Part shown: one piece after another, positions 1 through 10,280 of the stretch
How positions within the stretch are numbered: the stretch's first letter is position 1
How the letters are laid out: each line of letters starts with the position of its first letter
Assembly (NCBI GenBank): GCA_026770025.1
Contig: JAMXDE010000024.1
Coordinates: 620,001-684,000 of the forward strand
DNA from: Craspedostauros australis
Taxonomy: Eukaryota > Bacillariophyta > Bacillariophyceae > Mastogloiales > Achnanthaceae
Direction of reading: 5' to 3'
DNA: 64,000 bases
Notes under the pieces: generated by a model
Databases searched by the model: none
Seen by the model: the letters and a program-made list of their open reading frames with translations, nothing else
Told to the model about the DNA's origin: nothing
Translations under genes and position numbers: made by a program

Positions 1-1618
1 CAGTGCAGCGTCCCATGTAGCTCCGCCACCCAACATAGCGACGATTTTGGAGTTGTAGTCTCCAACTTTCTCGTGGACTGGGTGGAACGCGAAGCTGTGT
101 GGATGTTCGGTGCTGGAATCTTTCAGTTTGGCATGCATAGCCTCATGTTCTTCTTGTGTAAAGCTGATGCCTGCTCCAATGTACTTGCGGACGTTTGAAA
201 TGATGGTTTGGTTCTTGAGCGCGAAGATTGCTTTGGACACCAGATCATAGTCAGGTACGGATATTGCGTTCCAGTTCACGAAGCCGTAAGTGAAAGCTGC
301 TGGAGCGTTCTCCCAGAGCGGGAAGTAGTAGTCACGCTTGATGTCCTCCACGAAACCAGCGGGGGACGGGCGCGTGACGTACGGGTGAAAGCCAACTGGC
401 TTCAGTTTGTCCAGGTTTCCGTTTTGTTCGATGTGGTCACCTTGGACCATTTTATCGTGTCTTTCGGTGGTGTAACTGGCCCACTCCTCCAGCTGGTCGT
501 GCTCCACACGATGAAAGCAGGCAACAACTTCCATGGGCGTTTGCTCCAGGAAGGTCTGGGCAAATGTTATGTAGTAGTCGATGGATACGAATGGCCATGT
601 TTGGTTGGTGACCTGTGCCGCCGCTGTTATTGAGTTCGCCAGTCCCCTGTACCCCGTGCGGAGAGCTCGTTGCTGATCGACAGCAGCATCTCCGACTGTT
701 CTGGAGAATTGCTTGAACTGCGCGCACGAAGGTGGAAGGTGTGGATCGTCGTGATCGCGTGGGTATCAGCCAAGTGCGATGATAAATCAGCATCCATACG
801 TTGTTACCAAGAATTGTGATGGTGAAGAGCGCACCATCACATGGTTGTCAAATGGTGAGGAAAGTTGGGACAAGATAGGGATGGAGTGAGATGACATGGC
901 GGGTGACATCGAGCCATGGAGTGTCGTTCATCGGCGAAGCAGCAGACGGATTATCTGAGCTAATTTTGCAGCGAGCGAGGATTTGCTCTTTTCTCTCGTG
1001 AGACACTTACGGCAGTTTCGAAGTTCTCGTCTTGTTCATCTTGGAGGAACTGTTGGCGACAGCGATAGATTGTGAGAAGTCAAGATGAAAGGATGCGTGT
1101 GGTAGACAAAATAGTGTATGAGCAGCAGTAAGGTTGCACGGAAGATTGGGTGGACGGAATGGTTTAGTGCATGAGACGCAAAGACTGAAATGGTCACGGT
1201 CGTCATGGGCATCGGTATCGGCGTGAACAGGATCGTTTTTTGTTGTTGCTATCGTCCTTGTCATCGTGCATGGTGGTGCGGTGACAATGAAGATGGAGAC
1301 GCGCGGGATCAAGGAGCCTCAAGCCTTCTCAGCGTTTGGTGTGTAGAGCATGCGGCGCATGTCACACGTAGTATGCTTCGTGGAACTTACTGTGTATGTA
1401 GTCCAGGTGACCGTGACTGCTGTTGCCAGAAGAGCACCTGTGACCATCAACCTCCACAATCGAATGTTCAGTGTATCTTTCTTGGCTACGTTGCGGACGG
1501 CCTGAAGTTCATCGCCCTCTTCGGATACGGAGTCCACGCGGCCTTCGCTTGCCGAGTGAGCGGTAGATTTGATCGACATCTGATCGTCCATAGTTCCGAC
1601 GCTGAAGCTTCTCCTCAT
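1..1618 (-). CDS. Membrane receptor, 5' part (three exons; partial)
   Basis: Exons on the minus strand are 1618-1391, 1049-1011 and 717-1, and the gene continues past the left edge. All three junctions keep frame. Exon 1 encodes an acidic, Ser-rich N-terminus of about 50 residues and then a hydrophobic segment (LMVTGALLATAVTV), which reads as a single transmembrane helix. Exon 2 is only 39 bases (FLQDEQDENFETA). Exon 3 gives 239 residues of a soluble, probably extracellular domain that includes RTVGDAAVDQQ and ANSITAAAQV. The layout is a short cytoplasmic tail, a membrane helix and a long extracytoplasmic domain. It resembles the N-termini of diatom receptor-type nucleotide cyclases, but the cyclase domain would lie outside the window, so that name is inference. 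The ATG at 1618 was chosen because it is the first one before the acidic tail. An in-frame ATG at 1591 is an alternative start. Confidence 0.72.
718..1010 (-). other. Intron 2 of the membrane-receptor gene
   Basis: The donor is GTAAGTGTCTC after exon 2 and the acceptor is GTGCGCGCAG before exon 3, both on the minus strand. The receptor frame has a TGA inside this 293-base interval. Splicing joins NFETA to FKQFSRTVGD in frame. Confidence 0.7.
1050..1390 (-). other. Intron 1 of the membrane-receptor gene
   Basis: On the minus strand the donor is GTAAGTTCC, directly after codons for WTTYT. The acceptor is a pyrimidine-containing stretch ending CCAACAG. The 341-base interval has stops in the receptor frame, and removing it joins the membrane helix to the short exon 2 in frame. 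Confidence 0.7.
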
Positions 1619-4308
1619 CTTTTCGGTTTCTCTCCTTTCCGGATGTTGGGATGTTGTGCGAGATGTTGAGATGGTGCGTTGTGTTGCGTTGCTTTGCTTT
1701 GCTTTTACTGCGCGAGAGTCTGCGTGAGATGCCCCGTGCTGTGCTGGGTATTTTATGAAAGAGTCGAGAGGGGAAATGGGAGATGTGTGCGTTTTGTTTG
1801 TGTTGCGTGCCTCTGTGTATGGAACCTGCGTGTTGCTTGTCTGCATTTTGTGGGGTGGAGGTGGTCATGAAGTGTTCGGTGTGGCCGTTGTGGAGTAAAA
1901 GGTACTGTTTGGCCTCTGTGTTTGATTGTTCTTCGATGGTGACACGTTGCGCAGTACTCGTGCAGTAGAAATCTGCGGAGGCTGCAGCACTTTCATCTAC
2001 AGACGAGCATTTCGGTCGTTCGATTGCCGCTGCGACCCCTGGCCATCCGGGGAACCCGCGCCGCTCTCTGTCCCATCAAGTTTCCTGGCAGCTGGTGTGA
2101 CATCGCTTCCTTGGATTGTTTGTGTCGTGCATGAGATGGAGTTCGCGGCAACGAAGATTGACAACGCACAAAGCAGTCTCCAATTGACGCAGACCATCTT
2201 CACCTCGGGGAGGGGGGCTAGTTGGTGAGGCCCTCCTCCCAGGTCAACTTCATTCTGTTGTGCGCCAGCTTTACGTTGGAACGGGGCGGAGGAGAGCGGA
2301 GGAGGGCAGAGTTGGGTGGATGGAGCTGAGCTGAGCAGAGAGGTTTCCTCCAAGGGAAGGGAAGCTATCTTGTCGTTTGACTTGCACAACATGCCTTGTG
2401 GTTGTGCTCCGTGTAGGTGTACAATTGTTCGTACACGCACGATGCGCACAATGCAGCGTGATTGCAACGCATCCGAAGTCCTTGGTGTCAGTCCCTTTTT
2501 CGTTTTCTCCGCGTGCCTTTTCGTTGGTGCTGATGACGCTTTTTTGCTCTCCTCATGAACAAAAAGGCGCCAGTCCCCGACGAAGGAGGGCAAAGAAAGT
2601 CCAGAGGATCACCCACGAAGGTGAAGGACCAGAAGGATTCGCCGCTTCACGATTGGCTACGATACGTTGCATCACTTTTTAAGCGCTGGCGGGAAAGCAG
2701 GGGTCACCTGCGCTTGTCACTACAGTCATCTCAATGCACAGTAAATAGCCAGTACTTTAGATAGTACGGACACGGTACCGATGCGGAGACTTACGCCGAA
2801 CCAATCCAACACACTAACGATGTCGTTCCCTGTTTGCGCGCAGCTGGCGGAAAAAGAGTGACCAGCGGCACAACCAGAGAACAACAGCGAAGCTTCAGAA
2901 ACGATACCCAAGGATCGAAACGACACTCTGCACACCCGGCGCGACGGCGCGAACCGTGATGGCCGCCACCATGCCCTCTCTGAAACAGTTGGCATGAATT
3001 GGCGCGAGGACTTTGCGACGATTGGAAACCTCCCAAGCAGGTCTCAAGCTCCCAGCGTCAACGGCGTGACAAGTTGGACACCTAAGACCTTCTTTCATGC
3101 AAACGCCATTTGGCTTTACAGCTTCATTGCTCCATTGCTTCATTGTTTATTTTTTCCCATTTCCGTCACGAAATGGGAGAAAGACGATGATGTCGACAGA
3201 ACTACAGACGTCGCATTTGGAGTGAAGCACAGTGCGCTTCAACGCCATATCTGCTGTACGAGTATTATCACATAATGTGGAATGAAGGGCGTAACGTTCT
3301 TCGTGCTGTGGTTGCGCGAAAAGTGGAGGAGCGATACAGTACCGACAAAGCAGCATGTCCGTATCCAATCCCCATGATCTATGGTCTTTGTGTGGAGTTG
3401 GTCGTACTTTGATCCCATGGTGAGTATAGCAGTGCGCAAAGAGAACCAAAAGAGTGCCCGGAGCAGATTGGCACGACCAGATTGGAGTCTCATCACCCCC
3501 GCCGCGGCGGCTATTGGGCCACTCGCAGACGCGCTTTACCCAACCGAAGACGTGGGGCCAGCGTAGTCGCACAAGCTAGATGAGGCGCCGGGCCTGGCGA
3601 AGAGCATTCTCTCTGGAATATTGTACCACCGCGATTGAAAGGAGGCGAGGGGCATCACACGAAAGAACTCATGGCTGGTCTGTCACGAAGCTTTCTGTCC
3701 ATACCAGTTCCCTCGAACCAAGACACATGGTTTGGCGTGGAAGTTGGAGGCCCCTCCCGCGTGGCCATGGGTGCACATGCATTACTCTGTCTCACTCCCT
3801 CCTGTTCTCTCTTCATTTGATGTTGTCAGAATCGCTCTTCCCAAGGCGCCCACGGCCGTCCCATCCTTCTCCCATTTCCTCCGATGCTCTCCGCATCCTC
3901 GTTTGGGGATCCCTGGTACTTGAGTACGAACGATGAAACAAGCCATTCATCATCGCCGCGAAACACTCCAAATCCAATCATTCTCAACACGCACCAAGCC
4001 AAACCGAACAGCACCTGCCATCTATTGGTGGGCAGACCCGAACGGGCGTTCTGCGTCGTTTTTGAGCGCCTCTGGATGCACCGGTTCCACGAGAGCATCA
4101 CCTCTTCTTCAAACGCCAAACTATCCTTGGACGAAAGTTCATTTGCGGAGACGGTTCCAGGGGCATTGTTGATCTGTGTGACAAGCCCCCTCTGGTGGGT
4201 AAGTATCGGCATGCAGTCACACCACGACCAATCCAGAACTCGTCGGATGCGGCAAGGGATGTAGAGTACGAGTGTTGGTAGTTCTCGTACTGTTCGTAAT
4301 GTGCGCCC
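1619..4308. other. Long gap without a convincing gene
   Basis: Apart from the weak signal-peptide frame at 2197-1997, the open frames here are short, overlap on both strands and lack recognisable domains. The stretch contains a possible receptor promoter immediately above 1618. No RNA gene or repeat of note was seen. Confidence 0.5.
1997..2197 (-). CDS. Possible 66-residue secreted peptide or first exon
   Basis: A 67-codon reading frame starts at an ATG at 2197 (minus strand) and begins with a signal-peptide-like segment, MVCVNWRLLCALSIFVAANS. It is followed by a polar tail rich in Ser, Gly and Asp. The same frame is open further upstream, but that extension looks like untranslated sequence. 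It lies about 380 bases upstream of the receptor start on the same strand. It could be a small secreted protein, the first exon of a spliced gene, or chance. No family is recognised. Confidence 0.22.
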   Translation of the reverse strand: MVCVNWRLLCALSIFVAANSISCTTQTIQGSDVTPAARKLDGTESGAGSPDGQGSQRQSNDRNARL

Positions 4309-4348
4309 ATATCCCTAATGATTTTGGCCTGGTACTGGCCTACGTACC

Positions 4349-4421
4349 TTGCGTCCGGACGCAAATTGGAGGTGCAATTTGCTTCCCCACGCAAATTGGG
4401 CCAATTTGCGTCCGGACGCAA
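4349..4421. repeat. Left subterminal palindrome cluster
   Basis: There are two perfect copies of TTGCGTCCGGACGCAA, at 4349-4364 and 4406-4421. A degenerate half-unit (CAATTTGCTTCCCCACGCAA) lies between them. Together with the right cluster this is typical of subterminal transposase-binding repeats. Confidence 0.75.
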
Positions 4422-4939
4422 GCGGCGACTCAAAGGACTAGCCCAAATACGCTTTACGAGAAGCCGTTTTTTTTTCAAACCCTTTTTCGCTGGCCATCTC
4501 GACTCACGACATGACTCATGTCTTATATCGATAATAATCGCTGCAGTTGTGGTAATTGAACAAACAATAATCATGATTCGTGCTCCACCCTCCTTGTTGT
4601 GTTACACCGTTGCCAGGATTTTGGTGTTGTTGTCAGGAGCGTGGTGGATGACATCGAAATCAAAAAGTAAAAGATCATTACCTTAGATCCCATGACGTCA
4701 GAAAAGCAAGACAGGCGCACGGAAAGGAACCCCTGAGACATGACCAATGACGCCGTGTTGCATCGCGACGTTTTTTTTTTTTGAAATCGCCAAATAAATG
4801 CGTTACTCGAAGGAGTCAGAAAAAAAACAGCCCATTTTCGGGTTTCGGAGCGAAATCCGTTTTTTTTTCTGCAACACGGGACATCGTGGAGAAACATGGG
4901 ACTTAAGTAGTACAAGTGGTATTTTCGGCGACCTTACAT

Positions 4940-5040
4940 TTGCGTCCGGACGCAAATTGGCCCAATTTGCGTCCGGGCGCAAACTGAGCGTTCAATTTGC
5001 GTCCGGACGCATGCTACGTAGAGAAAGTGTCCGGACGCAA
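4940..5040. repeat. Right subterminal palindrome cluster
   Basis: The palindrome occurs at 4940-4955 (perfect), 4967-4982 (one mismatch) and 4997-5012 (last base changed). A half-unit TGTCCGGACGCAA ends at 5040. The array mirrors the left cluster in inverted orientation. Confidence 0.75.
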
Positions 5041-5510
5041 GCAAAACGTCATTAGGGATATCTGACTGACATGCCTCTTGCGCTGCTTTGGGCGACTTTG
5101 CAATGAATCTTGTCCGTGGCGTTGAAGAGCGATTTTGGCACCGGCTCTCCACCTGCCAGCGGAAGCGCACGTGGTTCGCACATCAGGATGAGACCGCAGG
5201 AGCACAACGCAAGGTGTTGGCATCGTCGATCGGCCCGGCGGAGTCGTCGGAACAGGTCGCACGTCCCCCGAAGACGATCCAAGACCACTGAAGGAGGCGG
5301 GCTGGGCGAGGAGATGTCCTCCTTGATCGATTTCGGATATTTTCATCGCAATCGGACTTCGACTCGTCCGATCGCAGTCAAACCACCCAAAAATGGCGCG
5401 AAATCTTTCGCAAACAACGACACAAACAACCATGCAAACATGTGGGGTCGCCAAAACATGCACCGTCGGGACTGGTTGAGGAGCGCAAAGCGCGGATGTG
5501 GACATGCCTG

Positions 5511-5560
5511 CTATCATCATCATCGTCGTCGTCGTCGTCGACATCATCGTCAATGTCATC
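5511..5560. repeat. CAT/CGT trinucleotide tract in the PRMT 5' region
   Basis: Runs of ATC and GTC triplets lie just before the chosen PRMT start. Translated in frame they would give a His/Arg run, which argues that this is untranslated leader. The rest of 5062-5571 is upstream or leader sequence with no other gene seen. Confidence 0.7.
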
Positions 5561-5571
5561 ACACGACTACC

Positions 5572-8397
5572 ATGAGTCTCGATGAAGTGTCCGAAGCACT
5601 GAAGAAAGCACGATACAACGAGTATGTGGTCGTTGCGCTGGACAAGGACAACGAGAATGAGGATGGAGAAGACAGCGCCAAGGACGATGCAAAGCAACGC
5701 AGAGAGGCGGTGCTGGTGGCCTGCCTCGACGAGGACAATGGCGGCATCATGTGGAATGATGCGGTTTCTTTCGCAAAGGCATCAGTTCCCAATGATGCTG
5801 GTGCTTTGAATGCAGCGGAGAGGAGAGACGACGGAGCAAGCTCAACACACGCTTCGAGTAAAAATCAGTCAGCGCCATCATCCATCGCATTGCGCAGACA
5901 CCTGAGGACGAAACTGTGGATGTTTCCGATGCTGAATGACCACCGGCGCAACGTTCAGTACGAAGATGCCATCCGAATGGCCTGCAGGCAGGTTCAGCAA
6001 ATGACTGCATGTGGCGATGTGAGAGAGGCAGGAACACGCGCAGAATCAGAAGAGCAGGGAGAGGCCGATACTGAGCCTGCTCCGAAACTGATTGCTTTGG
6101 ACATTGGTAGTGGAACCGGACTCCTTGCCATGCTTGTCCACAGATACCTAACGAATGCGGTTCCAGGTTCGGCACAGCCTGGACGCGAACGCGGCCATGC
6201 GACAATCTTCCCAGCCAAAGTCCGGTCGTACGACATGTTCTCGGAGATGGCACAGATTGCACGACAGACGGTGCAAGAAAATGAACTGGAGGCGGACGGG
6301 ATATCTGTCCAGGAAGGACATTCATGTGAGATTCCTGCAATGATTCCACAAGCGCACATCTGCACGTCTGAGCTGTTGGAGAGCGGTCTGTTGGGTGAAG
6401 GTTGGATACCAGCCATGCGGGATGCGTGGGCCAGGCACTTGCACCGCAACGCGATCGTCGTTCCCCAACGCGCTCGTGTTTACGCGCAGCTCGTGGAAGA
6501 TACGGTGCAGTCACTGTCGCAAGAAGGTGCAGGATACATTCGCAGCCTGTGGGGACCGCATGACAACCGTCTGCCTGGCTTTGTGGGGGATCGGAAATTT
6601 CAGCTGCGCACATCACAATCACCAGATGGTGGGTCATCGATGCTGCGCGGTGGCACGGGAGGTTTTCACCATCCTCTGCATGCCGGTCATCTGATCTATC
6701 ACTCCAAACGGATCCGATGCTTATCACAACCAATGGAAGTTCTGCAGATTGACGTGACATCTCCCGAGAACATTCCAACGACCGATGGCAGGCAGGCACG
6801 TCACACAATCACCGCGACTGGATCTGGTGCCGTGCAAGCTGTGCTATTTTGGTGGGAATTGGATTTATTCCAGCAAGACTCGACGACGGTACAGAATGAT
6901 ACAAATTCGGCCATCACGTACTCGATCAATCCTCATGAATGCCATGCCAACGATGGCAGCTGGCAGGATCACTGGCAACCATGCATTTTTGTCCTCCCCA
7001 AAGTAAAGTACATCGTGAAGGGAGAACCGCTGCGGTTGACCTCATTTCACGACGATTCACGAATATGGTTTGAGGTTGCAGATAGCACAGACAGTCGCGA
7101 CCCAACACATCGAGGACTGGTGCATGCGGCAGATCAGGAGAGCAAGCCGGATGCGGTTCCATATATCCCTGCATCGACACCAAAAGAACGTGATCACGAT
7201 CCTGCTGCTGAGGAGCCGTCCATCAAACGACCGCGGACATCGCAAGACGATGGTATCGCGAATACATCAAGCAAATCTTCCGTTTTGTCAACGATACCAG
7301 AACCAAAAGAAGATCCGGCGGTTCCACCGCAGTGCAACACTCTGATCTCTGCCTATCGAGCAATGCAGCTGAATGATACGCATAGACTCCAGCTGTTTCA
7401 AACAGCCATCAAGAATACCCTCGATGACATTCACACGAAGCAGGAGCAACCCTCCGTCGTCCTGGACGTTTCGGACATGGGGCTCTGCGGCATGATGGCA
7501 TCGTTGCTCGGGGCCAACTACGTAACGTCGCTGGAATCCAGCTCGGGTGATTTGCCATTCACATCAGCCCGCATCGCTCAGCTTGGGAACAGCCTGCCGT
7601 TGCCGGCGTCGGCCTTCGCAGCATCACCATCCGACAACAACGATGGCGTAGGCTTGGGCGCGGGCGCAGGGCCAACCGTGGATCAACAGCACGACTACCA
7701 GATCGTGCAATGCCAGGCCGAGCACCTCACCAGCCAAGTGGTGGCTAACGACAGCGGGACGTCCATCAACTTGGTGGTCGCCGAACCGTACTACGCAGTG
7801 TTGGAAGGCTGGCATCTGGTCGAGGCGTTGAATTTGCATTACCTCATCCATGGCATGCGACGGCGCGGTTTGTTATCCAACGCACGCGTTGTGCCAAGAG
7901 CCGCGGTGGTGTACGCATGTGCAATCGAATCCACGCAACTGCACAGATCCTACCGACACTGTGCAAATCCGCTGCAAGGCTTCCGGCATGCCACCGTCAA
8001 TGCATTTGGTGACAACTACAGTCGCGAATTGTCGTTGCCCGTTGTCAACGAGTACGACTTTCGCCAACTGTCCGAATCATTTGAAATTGCTCGGCTGGGT
8101 TACAACGAGAGCAGCGCGAGAGAGCATGACGGCCAACGCAAGCATCCCATTTGCAACAGCGGCATCTGCCATGCGGTGCTGGTGTGGGTCGATTACGATC
8201 TGTGCGACGGCGTGCCCAGCGTATCGACGAAAACGGGCAACCACCACCAGCTCGTCCGATTGCTGGAAGAGGCCGTGCTTATCCCAGAACAGGCAGCAGA
8301 CACACCCACCCATTTCGTGAGCTGCGAAATCCAATTCGGCTCCGATGGAACGGTGGATCCTTATCAATTGCAGGCGCGCATCGAAACGGCGGATTAG
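5572..8397 (+). CDS. PRMT7: Protein arginine N-methyltransferase 7-like
   Basis: This encodes 941 residues with two PRMT modules in tandem, the hallmark of PRMT7, which in animals makes monomethylarginine. Module 1 has SAM-binding motif I (LDIGSGTGLLAML, near residue 177) and the double-glutamate loop (SELLESGLLGEG, near 267), so it should be the catalytic half. A polar linker (about residues 500-590) separates it from module 2. There motif I is degenerate (LDVSDMGLCGMM) but the barrel signatures remain (VAEPYYAVLEGWH, NPLQGF). This matches PRMT7, where the second half is a non-catalytic pseudodimer partner. Animal PRMT7 is about 690 residues, so this protein is long because of an acidic N-terminal stretch and the linker. 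The start at 5572 was chosen because the frame upstream to 5110 is His/Arg repeat sequence. The likely site of action is the cytoplasm or nucleus. Confidence 0.85.
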   Translation: MSLDEVSEALKKARYNEYVVVALDKDNENEDGEDSAKDDAKQRREAVLVACLDEDNGGIMWNDAVSFAKASVPNDAGALNAAERRDDGASSTHASSKNQSAPSSIALRRHLRTKLWMFPMLNDHRRNVQYEDAIRMACRQVQQMTACGDVREAGTRAESEEQGEADTEPAPKLIALDIGSGTGLLAMLVHRYLTNAVPGSAQPGRERGHATIFPAKVRSYDMFSEMAQIARQTVQENELEADGISVQEGHSCEIPAMIPQAHICTSELLESGLLGEGWIPAMRDAWARHLHRNAIVVPQRARVYAQLVEDTVQSLSQEGAGYIRSLWGPHDNRLPGFVGDRKFQLRTSQSPDGGSSMLRGGTGGFHHPLHAGHLIYHSKRIRCLSQPMEVLQIDVTSPENIPTTDGRQARHTITATGSGAVQAVLFWWELDLFQQDSTTVQNDTNSAITYSINPHECHANDGSWQDHWQPCIFVLPKVKYIVKGEPLRLTSFHDDSRIWFEVADSTDSRDPTHRGLVHAADQESKPDAVPYIPASTPKERDHDPAAEEPSIKRPRTSQDDGIANTSSKSSVLSTIPEPKEDPAVPPQCNTLISAYRAMQLNDTHRLQLFQTAIKNTLDDIHTKQEQPSVVLDVSDMGLCGMMASLLGANYVTSLESSSGDLPFTSARIAQLGNSLPLPASAFAASPSDNNDGVGLGAGAGPTVDQQHDYQIVQCQAEHLTSQVVANDSGTSINLVVAEPYYAVLEGWHLVEALNLHYLIHGMRRRGLLSNARVVPRAAVVYACAIESTQLHRSYRHCANPLQGFRHATVNAFGDNYSRELSLPVVNEYDFRQLSESFEIARLGYNESSAREHDGQRKHPICNSGICHAVLVWVDYDLCDGVPSVSTKTGNHHQLVRLLEEAVLIPEQAADTPTHFVSCEIQFGSDGTVDPYQLQARIETAD

Positions 8398-8844
8398 GTG
8401 AGACGAGTTGTACGAGTAGCTCGTCCTCGTACCGACGAGGCACTACCCTCGCGAACTACTATTTCTGTTTGTACGGGAGAGTAGCTCGTGGTCTTCGTTG
8501 GACGCTGGCCGATGATGGAAAAATGAGACTTGGCTCACACTGTGGCGGCAACATACGTAGACTGGATCGGCACCAGGCGGACGATGATCGGCGGAGACGA
8601 AATGACCTGCCTCGATTTCCCACCAAATCGGTCACCCGGACTTCGCCGGTCCGCCTGTCCATCTATCCGCTACACACGAGAAATCACCACTGTTCACTTC
8701 GTTCCATGTTGGTGAAGCCAGACGAGGTCACAAATCTGCGATGATCGACATCACAAGAGGAACACATGTAGTGCTCATGCTCCATGCACGCACGGGTACA
8801 CAACGCAACAGCAAGACATTGGGCAAGACATTGGGCAAGACACC
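8398..8844. other. Intergenic spacer with a short tandem repeat
   Basis: No gene was seen in the 447 bases between two methyltransferase genes on the same strand. Two direct copies of a 12-base unit (AAGACATTGGGC) at about 8813-8840 sit immediately before the next start codon. Confidence 0.6.
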
Positions 8845-9744
8845 ATGACAGACAGTACAACGACGACGACTCCCACAATCCAGCAACGGCAGGCGACGTT
8901 GGACTACTGGGATACGTACCACGCCGAGAATGACACGAAGGAATGGATCCTGCAGCCAACGCAAGCCTTGCTGCGCCAAATCTGCCGCGTCCCCACGCAA
9001 CGATCCTGGCTCGAAATCGGCTGCGGCACGTCCACCATGGCGCGCGAACTATTCCGGCACCTCGTGCGACAAGCTAACGGCGATGTGCACGTCTGCGCCA
9101 CGGACGTGAGCCCCGTCTGCATCGCGGCATGCCGGCAACGCGATGCATCGCAGACATGCACGTCGCACACATTGCAATACCGCGTTTGGAACGTGATCGA
9201 TCAGGCCATCTGCGATGACACGCGACGCTGGCACGTCGTCTTCGACAAAGGATGCCTGGATACCTTCTTGTTTCGCACGCGACAGCGCGGCAACGACAAC
9301 AAGCACTCGCCCATCGTCGCGCAACTGCTGGATCATGTGCACGCCAATTTATGTGACGACGATGGGACGTATCTCGTCGTGTCGCCGCGCGGCAAGATCC
9401 GGGCGTTGCGTGATTACAATGGATTCACAGACATTCGGCGCATCGCCATGGCGAACGACGAGGAAGACCGCATCTTGCACGGCAATGGCAAGAAGACGCA
9501 GTCGCAATGCTATCTGTACGTCTGCACGAAGAATTGCGCGTACGTGCCAGGCGAGATGGAACCGTACCGGTACGATGCCGCACGGCGCACAGTGCCGAGT
9601 GATGATGAGGTGTGCGGGAAGTGTGGCACGACGTTCGTGGCCTTGCGCAAAGACGAGTCGATGCAAGGGCGCGGCGAGGCATTTTGGACGCGGCAGTGGA
9701 GAGGCCATGTGCAACATTGTAAAGGAGGTGTCGATGCTAAATAG
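8845..9744 (+). CDS. Class I SAM-dependent methyltransferase with Cys/His tail
   Basis: This encodes 299 residues. Motif I is SWLEIGCGTSTMAREL (near residue 55). An acidic motif II region (VCATDVSPVCI) and a motif resembling post-I/IV (HVVFDKGCLDTFLF) follow. The order DKGCLD after a GCGTS glycine loop resembles the METTL12/EEF1AKMT4 lysine methyltransferase group, so a protein lysine methyltransferase is the best guess. The last 60 residues hold CGKCGTTF and a distal HVQHC, a possible zinc-binding CxxC/HxxxC unit not standard for that group. The start sits in a good context (CACC before ATG). The gene lies 447 bases downstream of the PRMT-like gene. A shared function is not shown. Confidence 0.75.
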   Translation: MTDSTTTTTPTIQQRQATLDYWDTYHAENDTKEWILQPTQALLRQICRVPTQRSWLEIGCGTSTMARELFRHLVRQANGDVHVCATDVSPVCIAACRQRDASQTCTSHTLQYRVWNVIDQAICDDTRRWHVVFDKGCLDTFLFRTRQRGNDNKHSPIVAQLLDHVHANLCDDDGTYLVVSPRGKIRALRDYNGFTDIRRIAMANDEEDRILHGNGKKTQSQCYLYVCTKNCAYVPGEMEPYRYDAARRTVPSDDEVCGKCGTTFVALRKDESMQGRGEAFWTRQWRGHVQHCKGGVDAK

Positions 9745-10280
9745 GGTATTCATGTGATCGGGAGCAGAGTGTGTGCAGTGAATCATGTGCAGTGAATCAT
9801 GTGTCGTGTTATGATTGCTGGAGAAGAGATGGTGAATGATGCACATGATTTTATTCTTGCGTCTATCGTGAAGCACGTGGTATGAAGTCAATGCACGACA
9901 CGACGATAATTGGAGTAGAGTGATTGGAGTTGGGTAGTTAGAATACGATCGCATCATATCATAGAATAGTATGGTATTATGGTACAAAACAAAGCAGTGG
10001 TTACTGTTGATTGCGTGGTACGGATACTGTCATACGTCTTGATTAGTGTGGATGGATGCATGCACGTATGTGCATTGTGTTCATGCATGGACTGGCCACG
10101 CATGCCAGTGTTTGTGTTGCGATACAGTTGAATACTCTCGAGCAGAGTAGACGTATGGCATGGTGGTGTGGCAGGTTAGCTGGTTCGCTGCGATTTAACG
10201 TGAGTGCGTATGGTGGACGTCCTTTGTATTGACTTGATATTGACTTGATATTGGCTTGGTATTGGCTTGCGTTGACTTGA
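9745..10280. other. Intergenic spacer with tandem repeats
   Basis: This spacer lies between convergent genes and is presumably the two 3' regions. It contains a direct repeat of a 14-base GTGCAGTGAATCAT unit around 9774-9801. Tandem TTGACTTGATAT/TTGGCTTGGTAT units occur at about 10229-10275, just past the stop of the next gene. No coding sequence is credible. Confidence 0.6.

Larger units (their letters stand above)
4309..5061. mobile_element. MITE-like inverted-repeat element with palindrome clusters
   Basis: The outermost sequence is ATATCCCTAATGA at 4309-4321, and its exact reverse complement occurs at 5049-5061. Inside each end the inverted similarity continues imperfectly (for example CTACGTA on both sides) for about 100 bases. 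Both ends carry copies of the 16-base palindrome TTGCGTCCGGACGCAA. The centre is AT-rich and holds no credible protein, so it is non-autonomous. If TCCCTAATGA is the true terminus, flanking TA dinucleotides would be a mariner-type target duplication, but the flanking ATAT makes the edge ambiguous by a few bases. Confidence 0.7.

Noticed and set aside
1007-1312. 101-codon minus-strand frame overlapping the receptor gene
   Set aside because: It is out of phase with exon 2 of the receptor and covers intron sequence. The spliced model explains the coding signal better.
4349-5040. Spaced palindromes considered as a CRISPR-like array
   Set aside because: Spacing is irregular, the two clusters are inverted relative to each other, and the genome is eukaryotic. 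A MITE explains all features.
5110-5571. N-terminal extension of the PRMT frame to 5110
   Set aside because: It would add 154 residues that include a His/Arg run from a CAT/CGT repeat and no PRMT-like sequence. The ATG at 5572 begins normal protein composition.
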